From: Brachybacterium muris
GTDB lineage: Bacteria > Actinomycetota > Actinomycetes > Actinomycetales > Dermabacteraceae
NCBI RefSeq assembly: GCF_016907455.1
Contig: NZ_JAFBCB010000001.1
Location: 310,001 to 374,000 of the forward strand
Direction: 5' to 3'
Length of the DNA: 64,000 nucleotides
Part shown: one piece after another, positions 34,572 through 43,964 of the stretch
How the letters are laid out: every line of letters starts with the position of its first letter
Position numbering within the stretch: the stretch's first letter is position 1
Made by a program: the position numbers and the translations under genes
The notes under the pieces: model-generated
Told to the model about the DNA's origin: nothing
The model's input: the letters and a program-made list of their open reading frames with translations, nothing else
Database searches by the model: none

Positions 34572-35279
34572 TCACCCCTCGACGATGACGAGCTCCGCGC
34601 CGAGCGCGGGCACCTCGCACTCGCGGGAGGGGACCATCCGCAGGATCCCGGCGACCAGAAACGCCTGCCCCAGCGCGTAGGTGAGCATCACCCACACGGT
34701 GCTCAGCAGGATCGCGGCCCCGGGTAGGAACCAATCCATCGCCAGCAGTGAGCTGGACAGCAGGAACAGCGTCCCACCCATCCAGGTGAGGCCGTTGCCG
34801 CCGGAGGAAAGGAACGCCATCGCCGCCAGCACGATCGCGTACAGCGCCACCAGCGGCATCATCTCGCCGGCGCCGTCGGCGCAGGCCACGAACAGGCCGA
34901 TCACCACACCGGCGTAGGGGATCGCCAGCGCCAGGCGCAGGGGATCGCGGTTGCGCGCCCAGAGCGGTGCCAGGGCCACGCAGTACAGCACCAGGGCCAT
35001 CAGGAACATCACCACGGCACCCGGCCGCAGAGCGTCGGGGAGGAACGGTGGCAGCGTGTCACCGAGCCACGCGAAGAACAGCCCCGCGATGATCAGTGCG
35101 ACGGTGCGGTTCCGCAGCGGGGCCGAGACCAGGATGATCGCCATCAGCAGCAGCGCGAACATCGGCTGGGTGACGCGCTGGACCATCCCCCCGCCTGCGA
35201 GCAGGGATCCCAGATGGACCAGGACCACCAGGGCATAGATCCCCCACAGCACGAACTGGGGGACGCGTCTCGGGGGCAC
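34572..35279 (-). CDS. Lysoplasmalogenase (YhhN family) membrane protein
   Basis: A 235-residue protein with about eight membrane helices, including FALLLMAIILVSAPL, GLFFAWLGDTLPPFL and MFLMALVLYCVALAPL. The short acidic helix break FAWLGD is the conserved motif of YhhN/TMEM86 proteins, whose human member hydrolyses the vinyl-ether bond of lysoplasmalogens. The bacterial role is uncertain. It starts with GTG after a TAATCT box and lies 147 bp downstream of argS on the same strand. Confidence 0.8.
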   Translation of the reverse strand: MPPRRVPQFVLWGIYALVVLVHLGSLLAGGGMVQRVTQPMFALLLMAIILVSAPLRNRTVALIIAGLFFAWLGDTLPPFLPDALRPGAVVMFLMALVLYCVALAPLWARNRDPLRLALAIPYAGVVIGLFVACADGAGEMMPLVALYAIVLAAMAFLSSGGNGLTWMGGTLFLLSSSLLAMDWFLPGAAILLSTVWVMLTYALGQAFLVAGILRMVPSRECEVPALGAELVIVEG

Positions 35280-35285
35280 CCAGCA

Positions 35286-35291
35286 AGATTA
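35286..35291 (-). promoter_or_regulatory. -10 box (TAATCT) of the lysoplasmalogenase gene
   Basis: Minus-strand TAATCT ends six bases before the GTG at 35279. It gives this gene its own promoter, separate from argS. Confidence 0.5.
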
Positions 35292-35425
35292 TGAAAGCCC
35301 GTTGCCGGATATAAGGCCGAATCCCGTCCGGCCGGGGCACGTTTGGGTAACGGTGGGACACGATCCGGTCACGCCCGGGGGGACGCGGGCCCCTCGGGGC
35401 GCGCCAGGAGCGGCCCGGCAGGCTC

Positions 35426-37186
35426 TCACATCTGCTGCGGGGCGTTCACTCCGAGGGCTGCGAGACCATCGACCAGCACCCGCTCGGTGAGCTGGGTCAG
35501 CGCCAGGCGCCCCACCCGGACCTGCGGGTCCTCCTCCTTGAGGATGGGGGAGGCCTCGTAGAACGAGGTGAAGGCCTGTGCGGTGGCGAACAGGTACGCG
35601 CACAGGCGGTGCGGCTCGTAGCTGGCCCCCACCTGCGCGAGCGTGGGACCGAACTCGAGCAGCTGCAGCGCCAGGGCGCGCTCGGCGTCGTTGACCACGT
35701 GCGGGGTGACACCGGTGGCATCGACGCCCTGCTCGGCGGCTCGACGGCCGATCGAACGGATCCGCGCCACCGCGTACTGCAGGTACGGGGCGGTGTTGCC
35801 GGTCAGCGCCAGCATCCGGTCCAGGTCGAACACGTAGTCCGAGTCGTGCGCGGTGGAGAGGTCCGCGTACTTCACGCCGCCGATGCCGATGTCGTGGGCG
35901 ATCGAGGCGCGCTGGTCCTCGGGCAGGTCCGGGCGCAGCTCGTCGATCACGCCGCGGGCCTTGGCCACCGCTTCTTCCAGCAGCGCCATCAGGCGCAGGG
36001 AGGAGCCGGAGCGGGTGCGCAGGATCTTTCCGTCCTCGCCGAGCACGGAGCCGATCTTCACGTGGGTGGCCTCAACGGTCTCCGGCAGCCAGCCCGCCTC
36101 GCGTGCGGTCTGGAAGATCATCTTGAAGTGCAGCTCCTGGGCGGTGCCCACCACGTACCCGATACGGTCGGCTCCCAGGGTCTGCACCCGGTGGCGGATC
36201 GCGGCCAGATCGGTGGTGGCGTAGCCGTAGCCGCCGTCGGACTTGCGGATGATCAGTGGCAGCGGCTGCTCGTCACGCCCCGTGAAGCCCTCGGGGAACA
36301 CGCACAGAGCCCCGTCGGAGATGCGGGCGATGCCGGCCTCCTCGAGGTCGCGGCACACCGCCTCCAGCAGGTCGTTGTAGGTGGACTCCCCGGCGAGGTC
36401 CGCGTCGGTGAGGGTCACGTCCAGCTCGTCGTAGATGCGGTGGAAGTACTGCTTGGACAGTCCCACCAGGCGCTGCCAGATCTCCAGGGACTGCGCATCA
36501 CCGGACTGCAGGGTCGCCACACGGCGGCGGGCCCGGGCGGCGAAGGAGTCCTCGCCGGCGCCCTGATCGCCGTCGGTGGCATCGAACTTCTGGCGTGCCG
36601 CCTGGTAGAAGGCATTGGGGTCGGTCAGCAGCAGGCCGGCCTCCTCCGAGTCCTCGCCCACCTCCAGCAGGTGCTCGATCAGCATCCCGAACGGGGTGCC
36701 CCAGTCGCCGATGTGGTTCTGGCGGATCACGGTGTGGCCCAGCGACTCCAGGGTGCGGGCCAGGGCATCGCCCACCACGGTGGTGCGCAGGTGCCCCACG
36801 TGCATCTCCTTGGCCACGTTGGGGGCGGAGTAGTCCAGCACCACGGTGCGGGGGGTCTGCTCGGGTGTGCCCAGGCGGGAGTCCTGCGCCAGCTCGGCGG
36901 CCTGCGCGGCGATCCAGTCGGTGCGCAGGCGGATGTTCAGGAAACCGGGGCCGGCGATCTCCAACGGCTCGGCCACGTCGTCCAGCTGCACGGCCTCCAC
37001 GATCTCGGCGGCGATGTCGCGCGGCTTCTTGCCCAGTCGCTTGGCCAGGCCCATCGCAGCGTTGCACTGGAAGTCGGCGAACTGGGAGGGGCGGATCAGC
37101 GGGTCGGCCTCGGCGTACTCGGCTCCGAAGGCGGAGGTGAAGGCGGACTGGAAGCGCTGGGTCAGCACGATCTCGGGAGCAGGCAT
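35426..37186 (-). CDS. argS: Arginyl-tRNA synthetase
   Basis: A 586-residue class I synthetase that charges tRNA-Arg. The N-terminal Add-1 domain is followed by the HIGH-like motif HVGH (APNVAKEMHVGHLRTT). KMSKS is replaced by a divergent loop (KILRTRSGSSLRL), as is common in ArgS. The C-terminal DALR anticodon-binding domain ends in LVDGLAALGVNAPQQM. The length is normal and no defects are seen. The start is leaderless. It faces yccF divergently across 137 bp. Confidence 0.96.
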   Translation of the reverse strand: MPAPEIVLTQRFQSAFTSAFGAEYAEADPLIRPSQFADFQCNAAMGLAKRLGKKPRDIAAEIVEAVQLDDVAEPLEIAGPGFLNIRLRTDWIAAQAAELAQDSRLGTPEQTPRTVVLDYSAPNVAKEMHVGHLRTTVVGDALARTLESLGHTVIRQNHIGDWGTPFGMLIEHLLEVGEDSEEAGLLLTDPNAFYQAARQKFDATDGDQGAGEDSFAARARRRVATLQSGDAQSLEIWQRLVGLSKQYFHRIYDELDVTLTDADLAGESTYNDLLEAVCRDLEEAGIARISDGALCVFPEGFTGRDEQPLPLIIRKSDGGYGYATTDLAAIRHRVQTLGADRIGYVVGTAQELHFKMIFQTAREAGWLPETVEATHVKIGSVLGEDGKILRTRSGSSLRLMALLEEAVAKARGVIDELRPDLPEDQRASIAHDIGIGGVKYADLSTAHDSDYVFDLDRMLALTGNTAPYLQYAVARIRSIGRRAAEQGVDATGVTPHVVNDAERALALQLLEFGPTLAQVGASYEPHRLCAYLFATAQAFTSFYEASPILKEEDPQVRVGRLALTQLTERVLVDGLAALGVNAPQQM

Positions 37187-37192
37187 GGACTC

Positions 37193-37198
37193 AGGGTA
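37193..37198 (-). promoter_or_regulatory. -10 box (TACCCT) of argS
   Basis: Minus-strand TACCCT ends six bases before the argS ATG at 37186. Confidence 0.6.
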
Positions 37199-37311
37199 AT
37201 CCGGTGCTGAACCGGTGAGGGCCTCGGCGGGGCGTGAGATCCGTCGACCGCGGTGGGGAACCAGTGCAGATCCGGGGGCTTTCCTCCTGGTGGTTCGTCA
37301 GGACCGGTCTC

Positions 37312-37317
37312 TAGGCT
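37312..37317 (+). promoter_or_regulatory. -10 box (TAGGCT) of yccF
   Basis: Plus-strand TAGGCT ends six bases before the ATG at 37324. No ribosome binding site is present. Confidence 0.6.
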
Positions 37318-37323
37318 TAGGGC

Positions 37324-37743
37324 ATGCGCTTCTTCATCACCCTGGTCCTCAACCTCATCTGGCTGTTCACCGCCGGCATCCCCCTGTTCCTGGGGTACCT
37401 GCTGGCAGGCGTGATCGCCTGCATCTTCATCGTCACCATCCCCTTCGGTGTGGCCTCCTTCCGCCTCGCGGGCTTCGTGCTGTGGCCCTTCGGTCGCGAG
37501 GTGATCGTCACCGGTCGCGGTGGCGCCCTCAGCGGCGTGGGCAACGTGGTGTGGTTCCTCGTGGCCGGGCTGTGGCTGGCCATCGGCCACGTCGTCACCG
37601 CCGTCGCCCAGGCCGTCACCATCATCGGGATCCCGCTGGCGTGGGCGAACATCAAGCTGATCCCGGTGACCTGTTTCCCCTTCGGCAAGGAGGTCGTGGA
37701 CTCCAGCTCGCAGCGCGCGAAGATGTTCCCCACCGCCGGCTGA
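37324..37743 (+). CDS. YccF domain-containing membrane protein
   Basis: A 139-residue protein with four hydrophobic segments in two similar halves. The repeated pattern (TIPFGVASFRLAGFVLWPFGREV and IIGIPLAWANIKLIPVTCFPFGKEV) is diagnostic of YccF. The biochemical role is not known, although members are widespread inner-membrane proteins. Start ATG at 37324 follows its -10 box directly. A 175-bp gap separates it from the next membrane protein. Confidence 0.88.
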   Translation: MRFFITLVLNLIWLFTAGIPLFLGYLLAGVIACIFIVTIPFGVASFRLAGFVLWPFGREVIVTGRGGALSGVGNVVWFLVAGLWLAIGHVVTAVAQAVTIIGIPLAWANIKLIPVTCFPFGKEVVDSSSQRAKMFPTAG

Positions 37744-37918
37744 GCGCTACACCCCGCCCCGAGTGGCCGGAACCGGGGCGGCCGGGCCCGGTCCGAATGG
37801 TCCCGGCCCGGCGCAGAGCACGCCAGGATCACGCCCGGCCCCCGGCGCGCCACGGCGGGCTCCCACGGGCGGCTCTCCTAGACTCGTCACGGCAGGTCGA
37901 CCGGAGGAAGAGGGCTGT

Positions 37919-39739
37919 ATGGCGGGGGAGCGCGAGCGAGGCACGGCAGGGGACGCCGACTGGATCTTCGCATCCGACGACCCCCACACCCTGCCCACCG
38001 AGCAGCTGCCCGACCGTGCCGCCTTCGACAGGTACGCGGCCCCGCTGCTGGAGCGCAAGCGCGCCGAACGGGCCCAGGCGCTGCAGGCGCAGCTCGCCGA
38101 GGACGCCGAACGCGCCGGCAATGACTCCGCCAGGCCGAGTGCGGAACAGGCGGGCACCCCCGGGAGCCCCACGGCCGTGCGCTCACCGCTGACCCCGAGT
38201 TCTGCTGCACCCCCGTGGCCCACCGGTGAGCCCCGCCAGGGAACTGCGCGCAGACTGGTCGACTGGGACCTGGACACCGAGGACCGCGAGGCCCCCGGCC
38301 AGGGACGCCCCGGGGAGGCCGTGCTGCCCTCCCGCACGACCAGCTACGCCCGCTCCGGCACCACCCCCAACGTCGAGGACCGCGCCAGCGGGATCGAGAT
38401 GCCCGAGCGGTTCCGCGAGCTCGGGGTGTTCGACGCCCTGCGCGACCTTCTCGCCCTGGTATGCCTGGTCACCGCGCTCACCACCACCTTCACTTTCGCC
38501 TCGGTGCCGATCCTCGACACCCTGGGCAAGGTCTCGATCGGCATCGGCCTGGCGGCGCTGATCGCCGTGCACCTGCTGCGCTGGATCCCAGCGCAGCCGC
38601 CCCTGAACGTGGTGCGGATGGTGCGGGTGGTCGGTCTGCTGCCGGCCCTGCTCACCGCACTGATCGTGGTGGTCGCCGACCTCGCCGCCTCCCTGCCCGT
38701 GCTGTTCTCCTCCCTGCCCGATGGGCCCCCGGTGGGCATCGGGGTGGGGGTGCCGCTGCTGCTCCTGGGCGCGATCGTCGGCATGGAGCCGCGCGCCCAC
38801 GAGGGCTACCTCCCGCACCTGGTGGCACGCAACCGGGCACGACTGGTGGTCCTCGGCATCGGCGTGGCCGCCGCCGCGGCCCTGCTGCTGGCCCTCGTGA
38901 TGATCGTGGGCCGCCTGTTCACCACCGGCTGGGGCTTCTCACTGCGGGCCTTCGCCGACGCCCTGATCTCCGCCCTGCTGCTGGGGATCGTGTTCGGTGC
39001 CGTGTGGCGCAAGGACCGCTCCTGGATCGTGTTCTCCATCGCCGCGGTGGCAGGCCTGGTGATGTGCGCCCTGGCCGACAACACCCTGCGCCTCCAGTTC
39101 GCCGCCCCGCTCAGCTTCGCCACCGGCTTCGTGTACCTGCCGGCCCTGTTCGCAGCGTTCGGACTGATGATCTCCCGTTCCTTCGTGCGCACGATCCCGA
39201 TCTCGTTCCGTCGCGTGGACTGGCTGGTGTACACCGTGCGGGCCTTCGAGTTCAGCGTGCTCATGCACGGTGCGGCCGTGATCTGGCACGTGCTGGCCGC
39301 GATCGCCTCGCCCACGGGCGTGACCCCCGGTGGGCCTGTGCTGCACCTGCTGGACGCCGTGGTGTGCGCCTGCTTCGTGGCCGTGTCCCTGTTCGCCCGC
39401 AAGGCGCTGCTGGAGCGTCGTGCGGAGGTGGCCCGCGCCAGCGGCGTCATCGCCGGCAGTCTGCTGGTGGTGGTCGGATTCCTGGACACCATCGTGAACT
39501 CCGTGGCCACCGGCGCCGGCGCCGGGCTGCTCACCGGTGGTGTGGCCATCGCCGTCGGCATCGCCACTGCGCTGATGCTCACCGTCCCCGCCCCGGTGCG
39601 CGACGAGTTCGGCGCACCGGACCTCGGCAAGATGTTCGCCGACTTCCGCCTGCGCGACACCCGCCGCGACTCCCTCCTGGACCAGGTGCCCGACGTCAAC
39701 GCCGAGCGCGCCCGCAAGAAGGCCTTCCCCGGCGGCTGA
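37919..39739 (+). CDS. Hypothetical multi-pass membrane protein
   Basis: A 606-residue protein. The first 165 residues are hydrophilic, Pro/Ala/Arg-rich and probably disordered, ending in a helix (IEMPERFRELGVFDALRDLL). Twelve to fourteen hydrophobic helices follow, from LALVCLVTALTTTFTFASVP to LTVPAP. The last 45 residues are charged. No transport signature is recognised. GGAGGAAGAGGG precedes the ATG, and in-frame sequence upstream runs through non-coding DNA. Its strand and gap suggest it could share a transcript with the NCS2 permease 118 bp downstream. Confidence 0.7.
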   Translation: MAGERERGTAGDADWIFASDDPHTLPTEQLPDRAAFDRYAAPLLERKRAERAQALQAQLAEDAERAGNDSARPSAEQAGTPGSPTAVRSPLTPSSAAPPWPTGEPRQGTARRLVDWDLDTEDREAPGQGRPGEAVLPSRTTSYARSGTTPNVEDRASGIEMPERFRELGVFDALRDLLALVCLVTALTTTFTFASVPILDTLGKVSIGIGLAALIAVHLLRWIPAQPPLNVVRMVRVVGLLPALLTALIVVVADLAASLPVLFSSLPDGPPVGIGVGVPLLLLGAIVGMEPRAHEGYLPHLVARNRARLVVLGIGVAAAAALLLALVMIVGRLFTTGWGFSLRAFADALISALLLGIVFGAVWRKDRSWIVFSIAAVAGLVMCALADNTLRLQFAAPLSFATGFVYLPALFAAFGLMISRSFVRTIPISFRRVDWLVYTVRAFEFSVLMHGAAVIWHVLAAIASPTGVTPGGPVLHLLDAVVCACFVAVSLFARKALLERRAEVARASGVIAGSLLVVVGFLDTIVNSVATGAGAGLLTGGVAIAVGIATALMLTVPAPVRDEFGAPDLGKMFADFRLRDTRRDSLLDQVPDVNAERARKKAFPGG

Positions 39740-39857
39740 GCCGCCCCGACCAGCCCCCGACACCTGCCCGGCCTCCTCCCGGCCTCCTCCCGGCCACCCC
39801 CTCTACTCCCACCAGGCACCACCCCGATCCCCACCCCGCTCACACCCCTGGAGAGCC

Positions 39858-41138
39858 ATGCCGCTCTGGACCCTGCACGGCAACGGCCGCACCGTCGCCC
39901 CCGCCGCCATCGTCAAGCCCGAGGAGCGCCTGGCCTGGCCGGTGACCATCGGCATCGGCGCCCAGCACGTGATCGCCATGTTCGGTGCCACCTTCCTGGT
40001 GCCCCTGCTCACCGGGTTCCCGCCCTCGACCACCCTGCTGTTCAGCGGCATCGGCACGCTGATGTTCCTGCTGATCACCCGCAACCGGGTGCCCAGCTAC
40101 CTGGGCTCCTCCTTCGCGTTCATCGCGCCGATCGTGGCCTCCACCGAGGCCGATTCCATGGGCGCGGCCCTGGGCGGGGTGATGGTCACCGGCATCCTGC
40201 TGGCGCTGCTGGGTCTGCTGGTGGCCCGCATCGGCACCGCCTGGATCGGCCGCCTGATGCCACCGGTGGTGATGGGCTCGATCGTGGCGCTGATCGGCTT
40301 CAACCTGGCCCCCACCGCGTACGGGAACTTCAAGGAATCCGCCGTCACCGCCACCATCACCCTGTTCGCGGTGGTGCTGTGCACCGCCCTGTTCAAGGGG
40401 CTGCTGGGCCGTGTCTCGGTGTTGGTGGGCGTCCTGATCGGCTACCTGGTGGCCGTGCTGCGCGGAGAGGTCGACTTCACGCCGGTGGCGGAGGCCTCCT
40501 GGCTGGGCCTGCCCGAGTTCCACCACCCCGAGTTCAACCTCGCGCTGCTGCCGATGTTCCTGCCGGTGATCCTGGTGCTGCTGGCCGAGAACGTGGGTCA
40601 TGTGACCAGCGTGGGCCTGATGACCGGTCGTAACCTCGACCACATGGTGGGCCGCACCCTGTTCGCCGACGGCGCTGCCACCGCGCTGTCCGCTGGGTTC
40701 GGCGGCTCACCCACCACCACCTACGGCGAGAACATCGGCGTCATGAGCGCCACCCGCGTGTACTCCACCGCCGCCTACTGGGTGGCCGGGATCGTCGCGA
40801 TCGGCCTGTCCCTGTCCCCGAAGGTGGGCGCGGCGATCTTCACCATCCCGCCCGGTGTGCTGGGCGGCGTCACCTTCGTGCTGTACGGCCTGATCGGCAT
40901 CATCGGCGTGCGCATGTGGGTGGACGGCAAGGTCGACTTCTCCAAGCCGAAGAACCAGTTCACCGCGGGCGTGGCCCTGGTGGTGGGCATCGCCAACGTG
41001 ACCTGGGAGATCGAGGGCATCCAGCTCACCGGTATCGCGCTGGGCACCCTGGCGGCACTGGGGATCTACCATCTGATGGACAGCCTGGGCCATCTGACCG
41101 GCACCGACACCGAGCCGGGCGGCCCGCACGCGCGGTGA
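39858..41138 (+). CDS. Uracil/xanthine permease (NCS2 family, UraA-like)
   Basis: A 426-residue transporter with fourteen expected helices in the 7+7 fold. The helix-1 motif QHVIAMFGATFLVP, AENVGHV (positions of the uracil-binding Glu and nearby His) and GSPTTTYGENIGV (second binding Glu) are all present as in UraA. It probably imports uracil with protons. GGAGAG lies just before the ATG. It ends at the edge of the accessory island, only a few bases from the truncated toxin relic. Confidence 0.88.
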   Translation: MPLWTLHGNGRTVAPAAIVKPEERLAWPVTIGIGAQHVIAMFGATFLVPLLTGFPPSTTLLFSGIGTLMFLLITRNRVPSYLGSSFAFIAPIVASTEADSMGAALGGVMVTGILLALLGLLVARIGTAWIGRLMPPVVMGSIVALIGFNLAPTAYGNFKESAVTATITLFAVVLCTALFKGLLGRVSVLVGVLIGYLVAVLRGEVDFTPVAEASWLGLPEFHHPEFNLALLPMFLPVILVLLAENVGHVTSVGLMTGRNLDHMVGRTLFADGAATALSAGFGGSPTTTYGENIGVMSATRVYSTAAYWVAGIVAIGLSLSPKVGAAIFTIPPGVLGGVTFVLYGLIGIIGVRMWVDGKVDFSKPKNQFTAGVALVVGIANVTWEIEGIQLTGIALGTLAALGIYHLMDSLGHLTGTDTEPGGPHAR

Positions 41139-41139
41139 G

Positions 41140-41496
41140 GCAGCCAGTGGGGTCTCACCTTTGATGAGCTTTATCTGGTCGGCAATCAACGCGGGGTTCT
41201 GCTCCGCTACAGCGGCGAGAGTGGCGAGGAGCCAGCAGTTGCCGAACGAGTTGCCCTGCACAACCGTTCTCGGATCGAACTCATCGATGGTCTCGAGGTC
41301 GACACCGATTGATCGTGAACGAACGGTGTTGGGATCTTCGAATCCACCCAGAGAGCCCGGTGTGGCGTCCCCAGAAGCCCCGCAGAGCTGGCGAAGGACT
41401 TCATCCAGAGAGTCGGACTCTTGAGCGCGGCGGAGATGATCCTGCAGCGACCGCATCGAGAACGTCGCCGAGGTGGAGTCGGGTTCGCTGGCCCGG
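41140..41496 (-). pseudogene. Polymorphic toxin relic, middle part with calpain-like (C2) protease start
   Basis: On the minus strand this continues the frame broken by IS copy 2: ASEPDSTSATFSMRSLQDHL, a charged linker (RRAQESDSLDEVLRQL), then FDPRTVVQGNSFGNCWLLATLAAVAEQNPALI. The QGNSFGNCWLLATLAAVA segment is the active-cysteine helix of calpain-like (peptidase C2) domains, whose cysteine follows G-N/D. The rest of the protease, with its His and Asn, is absent, because the frame reaches the end of the permease gene near 41140. The exact truncation point is uncertain. Confidence 0.65.
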
Positions 41497-41609
41497 TGAA
41501 TATTCGCCTCGCTGGGGTCCGCTGATCGAGGGTTCGGGTGCCACGTCGCTGCCGTAGCGGTGGCGTCGTTCGGGACCACCAGTGGTGTCGTTGGGGCCGC
41601 TCTGTCTAC

Positions 41610-41650
41610 GCTCCTTCCGCCGTGTGTATAGGGCACGCGGCGGAAGGAGC
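41610..41650 (+). promoter_or_regulatory. Fold-back hairpin over the istA ribosome binding site (copy 2)
   Basis: Left arm 41610-41622, right arm 41638-41650, perfect over 13 bp. GGAAGGAG of istA is in the right arm, and TATAGG (41627-41632) is in the loop. The istA ATG follows at 41659. Confidence 0.65.
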
Positions 41651-41658
41651 AATCTGGA

Positions 41659-43221
41659 ATGGTACGGAAGATCAGGGCGAAGCTGGTGCTCCAGCTGCGC
41701 GCAGAAGGTCTGTCGGGGCGAGCGATTTCGTCCTCGCAGGGCATGTCCCGCAAGTCCGTGAGGGCGGTGTTCGAGGCCGCTGACGCTGCAGGGATCGGGT
41801 GGGGCGATATCGCGGACGTCGCCGATGAGCAGGTGTATGCCCGGTTGTTCCCGGGCCGGGGCGAGCACGAGAGCGTGTTCGCACAGCCGGACTGGGAACA
41901 GGTCCATCGAGAGATGGCCAGGGTCGGCGTGACGCTGAAGCTGTTGCACGGCGAGTACTTCGACGCGACCACGGCGGCTGGGGATCCGGCGATGGGGTAT
42001 GACCGGTTTTGCCGCACCTACCAGCACCACGTCATGGTCACCGGTGCCGCTTCGAGAGTCGGTCACAAGGCCGGCCAGAGCGTGGAGGTCGACTGGTCCG
42101 GCCCCACGATGGAGCTGGCCGATCCGGTCACCGGCGAGGTCTCGAAGGTGTTCTTGTTCGTTGCCTGCCTGCCTTTTTCTCGTTACGCGTTCTGCTTCCC
42201 GGCGCTGGATATGCGCCAGGAGTCCTGGCTGCGAGCGCACGTAGCGATGTTCGAGGCGCTGGGCGGGACGGTCCCGAGGATCGTTCCGGACAACCTCAAG
42301 ACCGGTGTGGTGAAGCACCCCCGCGAGGGCGAGATCGTCCTGAACGATGCGTATCGCGAGATGGCAGCGCATTACTCGGCGGCGGTGCTCCCGGGGAGGG
42401 TGCGGAAACCGAAAGACAAGGCGAGCGTGGAGAACACCGTCGCGCACGTCGCGACCTGGGTCATCGCCGGGCTGCGGGATCAGCGATTCACGTCCCTGCC
42501 CGAACTTGCAGCCGCCATCGGGCAGCGGATGGAGGCCTATAACGCGGAGCCGTTCCAGAAGCGGCCCGGATCCCGCGCCAGCGTGTTCGACGCGGAGGAG
42601 CGGCCGCTGCTGACGCCGCTGCCGGCGGTGCCCTACGAGATCTCGACATGGCACTACGGACGACGAGTGGGCAGGAACGGGCACGTCACGTTCGCGCGGA
42701 ACTTCTACTCCGCGCCGTTCGCGCACATCGGCGCGAAGGTCGATCTGCGCATCACGGCCCGGACGCTGGAGATCTATCAGGGCAGCCAGCGACTGACCAG
42801 TCACCTGCTGCTCCCGGAGACCGCGAGCAATGAGTACCGCACCAACGACGCGGACCTACCTGCGGGCGAGCGTTTCCAGGCCTGGGACGCGCAGAGGGTG
42901 CGGGCGTGGGCAGATCGGGTCGGGCCGGCCACGGTGATCGTGATCCAGCGGATCTTCGAGTCCGTGCCGATCGTGGAACAGGGCCTGGATCCCGCGTTGG
43001 CGGTGCTACGGCTCTCTCGCCGCTTCTCCGTAGATCGGGTCGAGGCGGCCTGCGCACTCGCGCTGACGGGACGGGTCCGTTCACCGCGCTATGCGCATCT
43101 GCACCCGATCTTGGCCACCGGGCAGGACAAGGTCGCCGCCCTGCGTCCACCCCGCGAGGAACCCGCGGAAGACGGCGGATACGTCCGTGGCGCCGACTAC
43201 TACGCCGGAGGTGTCCGGTGA
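41659..43221 (+). CDS. istA: IS21-family transposase IstA (copy 2)
   Basis: A 520-residue DDE transposase with the same amino-acid sequence as copies 1 and 3. It has the helix-turn-helix near residues 17-37, catalytic Asp in EVDWSG, Asp in VPDNLKTG and Glu in KASVENT. It is translated from an ATG nine bases after the hairpin. Its stop overlaps the istB GTG. It is intact, so this copy could move or supply transposase to the others. Confidence 0.93.
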   Translation: MVRKIRAKLVLQLRAEGLSGRAISSSQGMSRKSVRAVFEAADAAGIGWGDIADVADEQVYARLFPGRGEHESVFAQPDWEQVHREMARVGVTLKLLHGEYFDATTAAGDPAMGYDRFCRTYQHHVMVTGAASRVGHKAGQSVEVDWSGPTMELADPVTGEVSKVFLFVACLPFSRYAFCFPALDMRQESWLRAHVAMFEALGGTVPRIVPDNLKTGVVKHPREGEIVLNDAYREMAAHYSAAVLPGRVRKPKDKASVENTVAHVATWVIAGLRDQRFTSLPELAAAIGQRMEAYNAEPFQKRPGSRASVFDAEERPLLTPLPAVPYEISTWHYGRRVGRNGHVTFARNFYSAPFAHIGAKVDLRITARTLEIYQGSQRLTSHLLLPETASNEYRTNDADLPAGERFQAWDAQRVRAWADRVGPATVIVIQRIFESVPIVEQGLDPALAVLRLSRRFSVDRVEAACALALTGRVRSPRYAHLHPILATGQDKVAALRPPREEPAEDGGYVRGADYYAGGVR

Positions 43222-43964
43222 GCGTGATCGATAACGACACGAAGCGGAAGCTGCGCGAGATGGGCGCGACCGCGCTGCTGGACGCGATCGATGCCCAGGA
43301 TGAGGCTCACGTGCTGGGGATGTCGTTCCAGGAACGGCTCCAGCTGATCGTGGACGAGGCGCATTCCATCTTCAATCATGGAAAGGTCGAGGGTCTGATC
43401 CGCCGGGCGGGGCTGCGTTATCCCGGAGCGGACCTGCGGCGGCTGGATCTGGTCGAGGAACGGGGACTGAACCGGAACGTGATCGCGCAACTGGCAACCT
43501 GCTCCTTCATCCAGCGGCAACAGAACGTGGTCTTCCAGGGCTTCACCGGCTCAGGGAAGTCCTACCTCGGCTGCGCGCTGGCGAAGCAGGCCTGCCAGCA
43601 CCGGCTCCGAGCCCACTACATCCGAATGCCCGACCTCGAAGAGGCCTGGGCCCTGGCAAAGGACAAGCCGCAGGGCCAGACGAAGTTCCTGCGGAAGTAC
43701 TCCACGTTCTCGCTGCTGGTGATCGACGAGTGGCTGCTGGACCATCCTGACGAGGGAATGCGTTCGATGCTGCTGGAACTGCTCGAGCGCCGCTATGACA
43801 CCGGCTCGACCGTGTTCTGCACCCAGTACCCGAAGAAGGACTGGCACGCCCGGCTCGGTGGAGCAGTCCACGCCGATGCGATCATGGACCGCATCGTGCA
43901 CAACACAATCTGGATCGACACCGGCGACAGGAACATGCGAGAACACACCGCACTGCCCCAGTGA
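43218..43964 (+). CDS. istB: IS21-family helper ATPase IstB (copy 2)
   Basis: A 248-residue AAA+ ATPase with the same sequence as the other two copies (Walker A GSGKS, Walker B LLVIDE). It starts at the GTG in GTGA overlapping the istA stop, which suggests coupled translation. The last 113 bp of the element after its stop hold only the right end with its transposase-binding repeats. Confidence 0.93.
   Translation: MSVIDNDTKRKLREMGATALLDAIDAQDEAHVLGMSFQERLQLIVDEAHSIFNHGKVEGLIRRAGLRYPGADLRRLDLVEERGLNRNVIAQLATCSFIQRQQNVVFQGFTGSGKSYLGCALAKQACQHRLRAHYIRMPDLEEAWALAKDKPQGQTKFLRKYSTFSLLVIDEWLLDHPDEGMRSMLLELLERRYDTGSTVFCTQYPKKDWHARLGGAVHADAIMDRIVHNTIWIDTGDRNMREHTALPQ

Noticed and set aside
34660-34920. 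Tiny plus-strand frames in the lysoplasmalogenase gene
   Set aside because: They are short, have no start signals and lie opposite a clear membrane protein.
39760-39800. CCCGGCCTCCT repeats after the membrane protein gene
   Set aside because: Only two and a half 11-bp copies in a C-rich spacer. Not distinctive enough to report with the longer arrays.
40707-42017. Single 436-codon minus-strand gene spanning the IS end and the NCS2 permease
   Set aside because: It fuses an IS shadow, the toxin relic and the antisense of the permease. Only the 41140-41496 part shows protein-family features.
42906-43217. IstB with a 104-residue N-terminal extension
   Set aside because: The extension lies inside istA in another frame. 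The GTG overlapping the istA stop is the standard IS21 arrangement.
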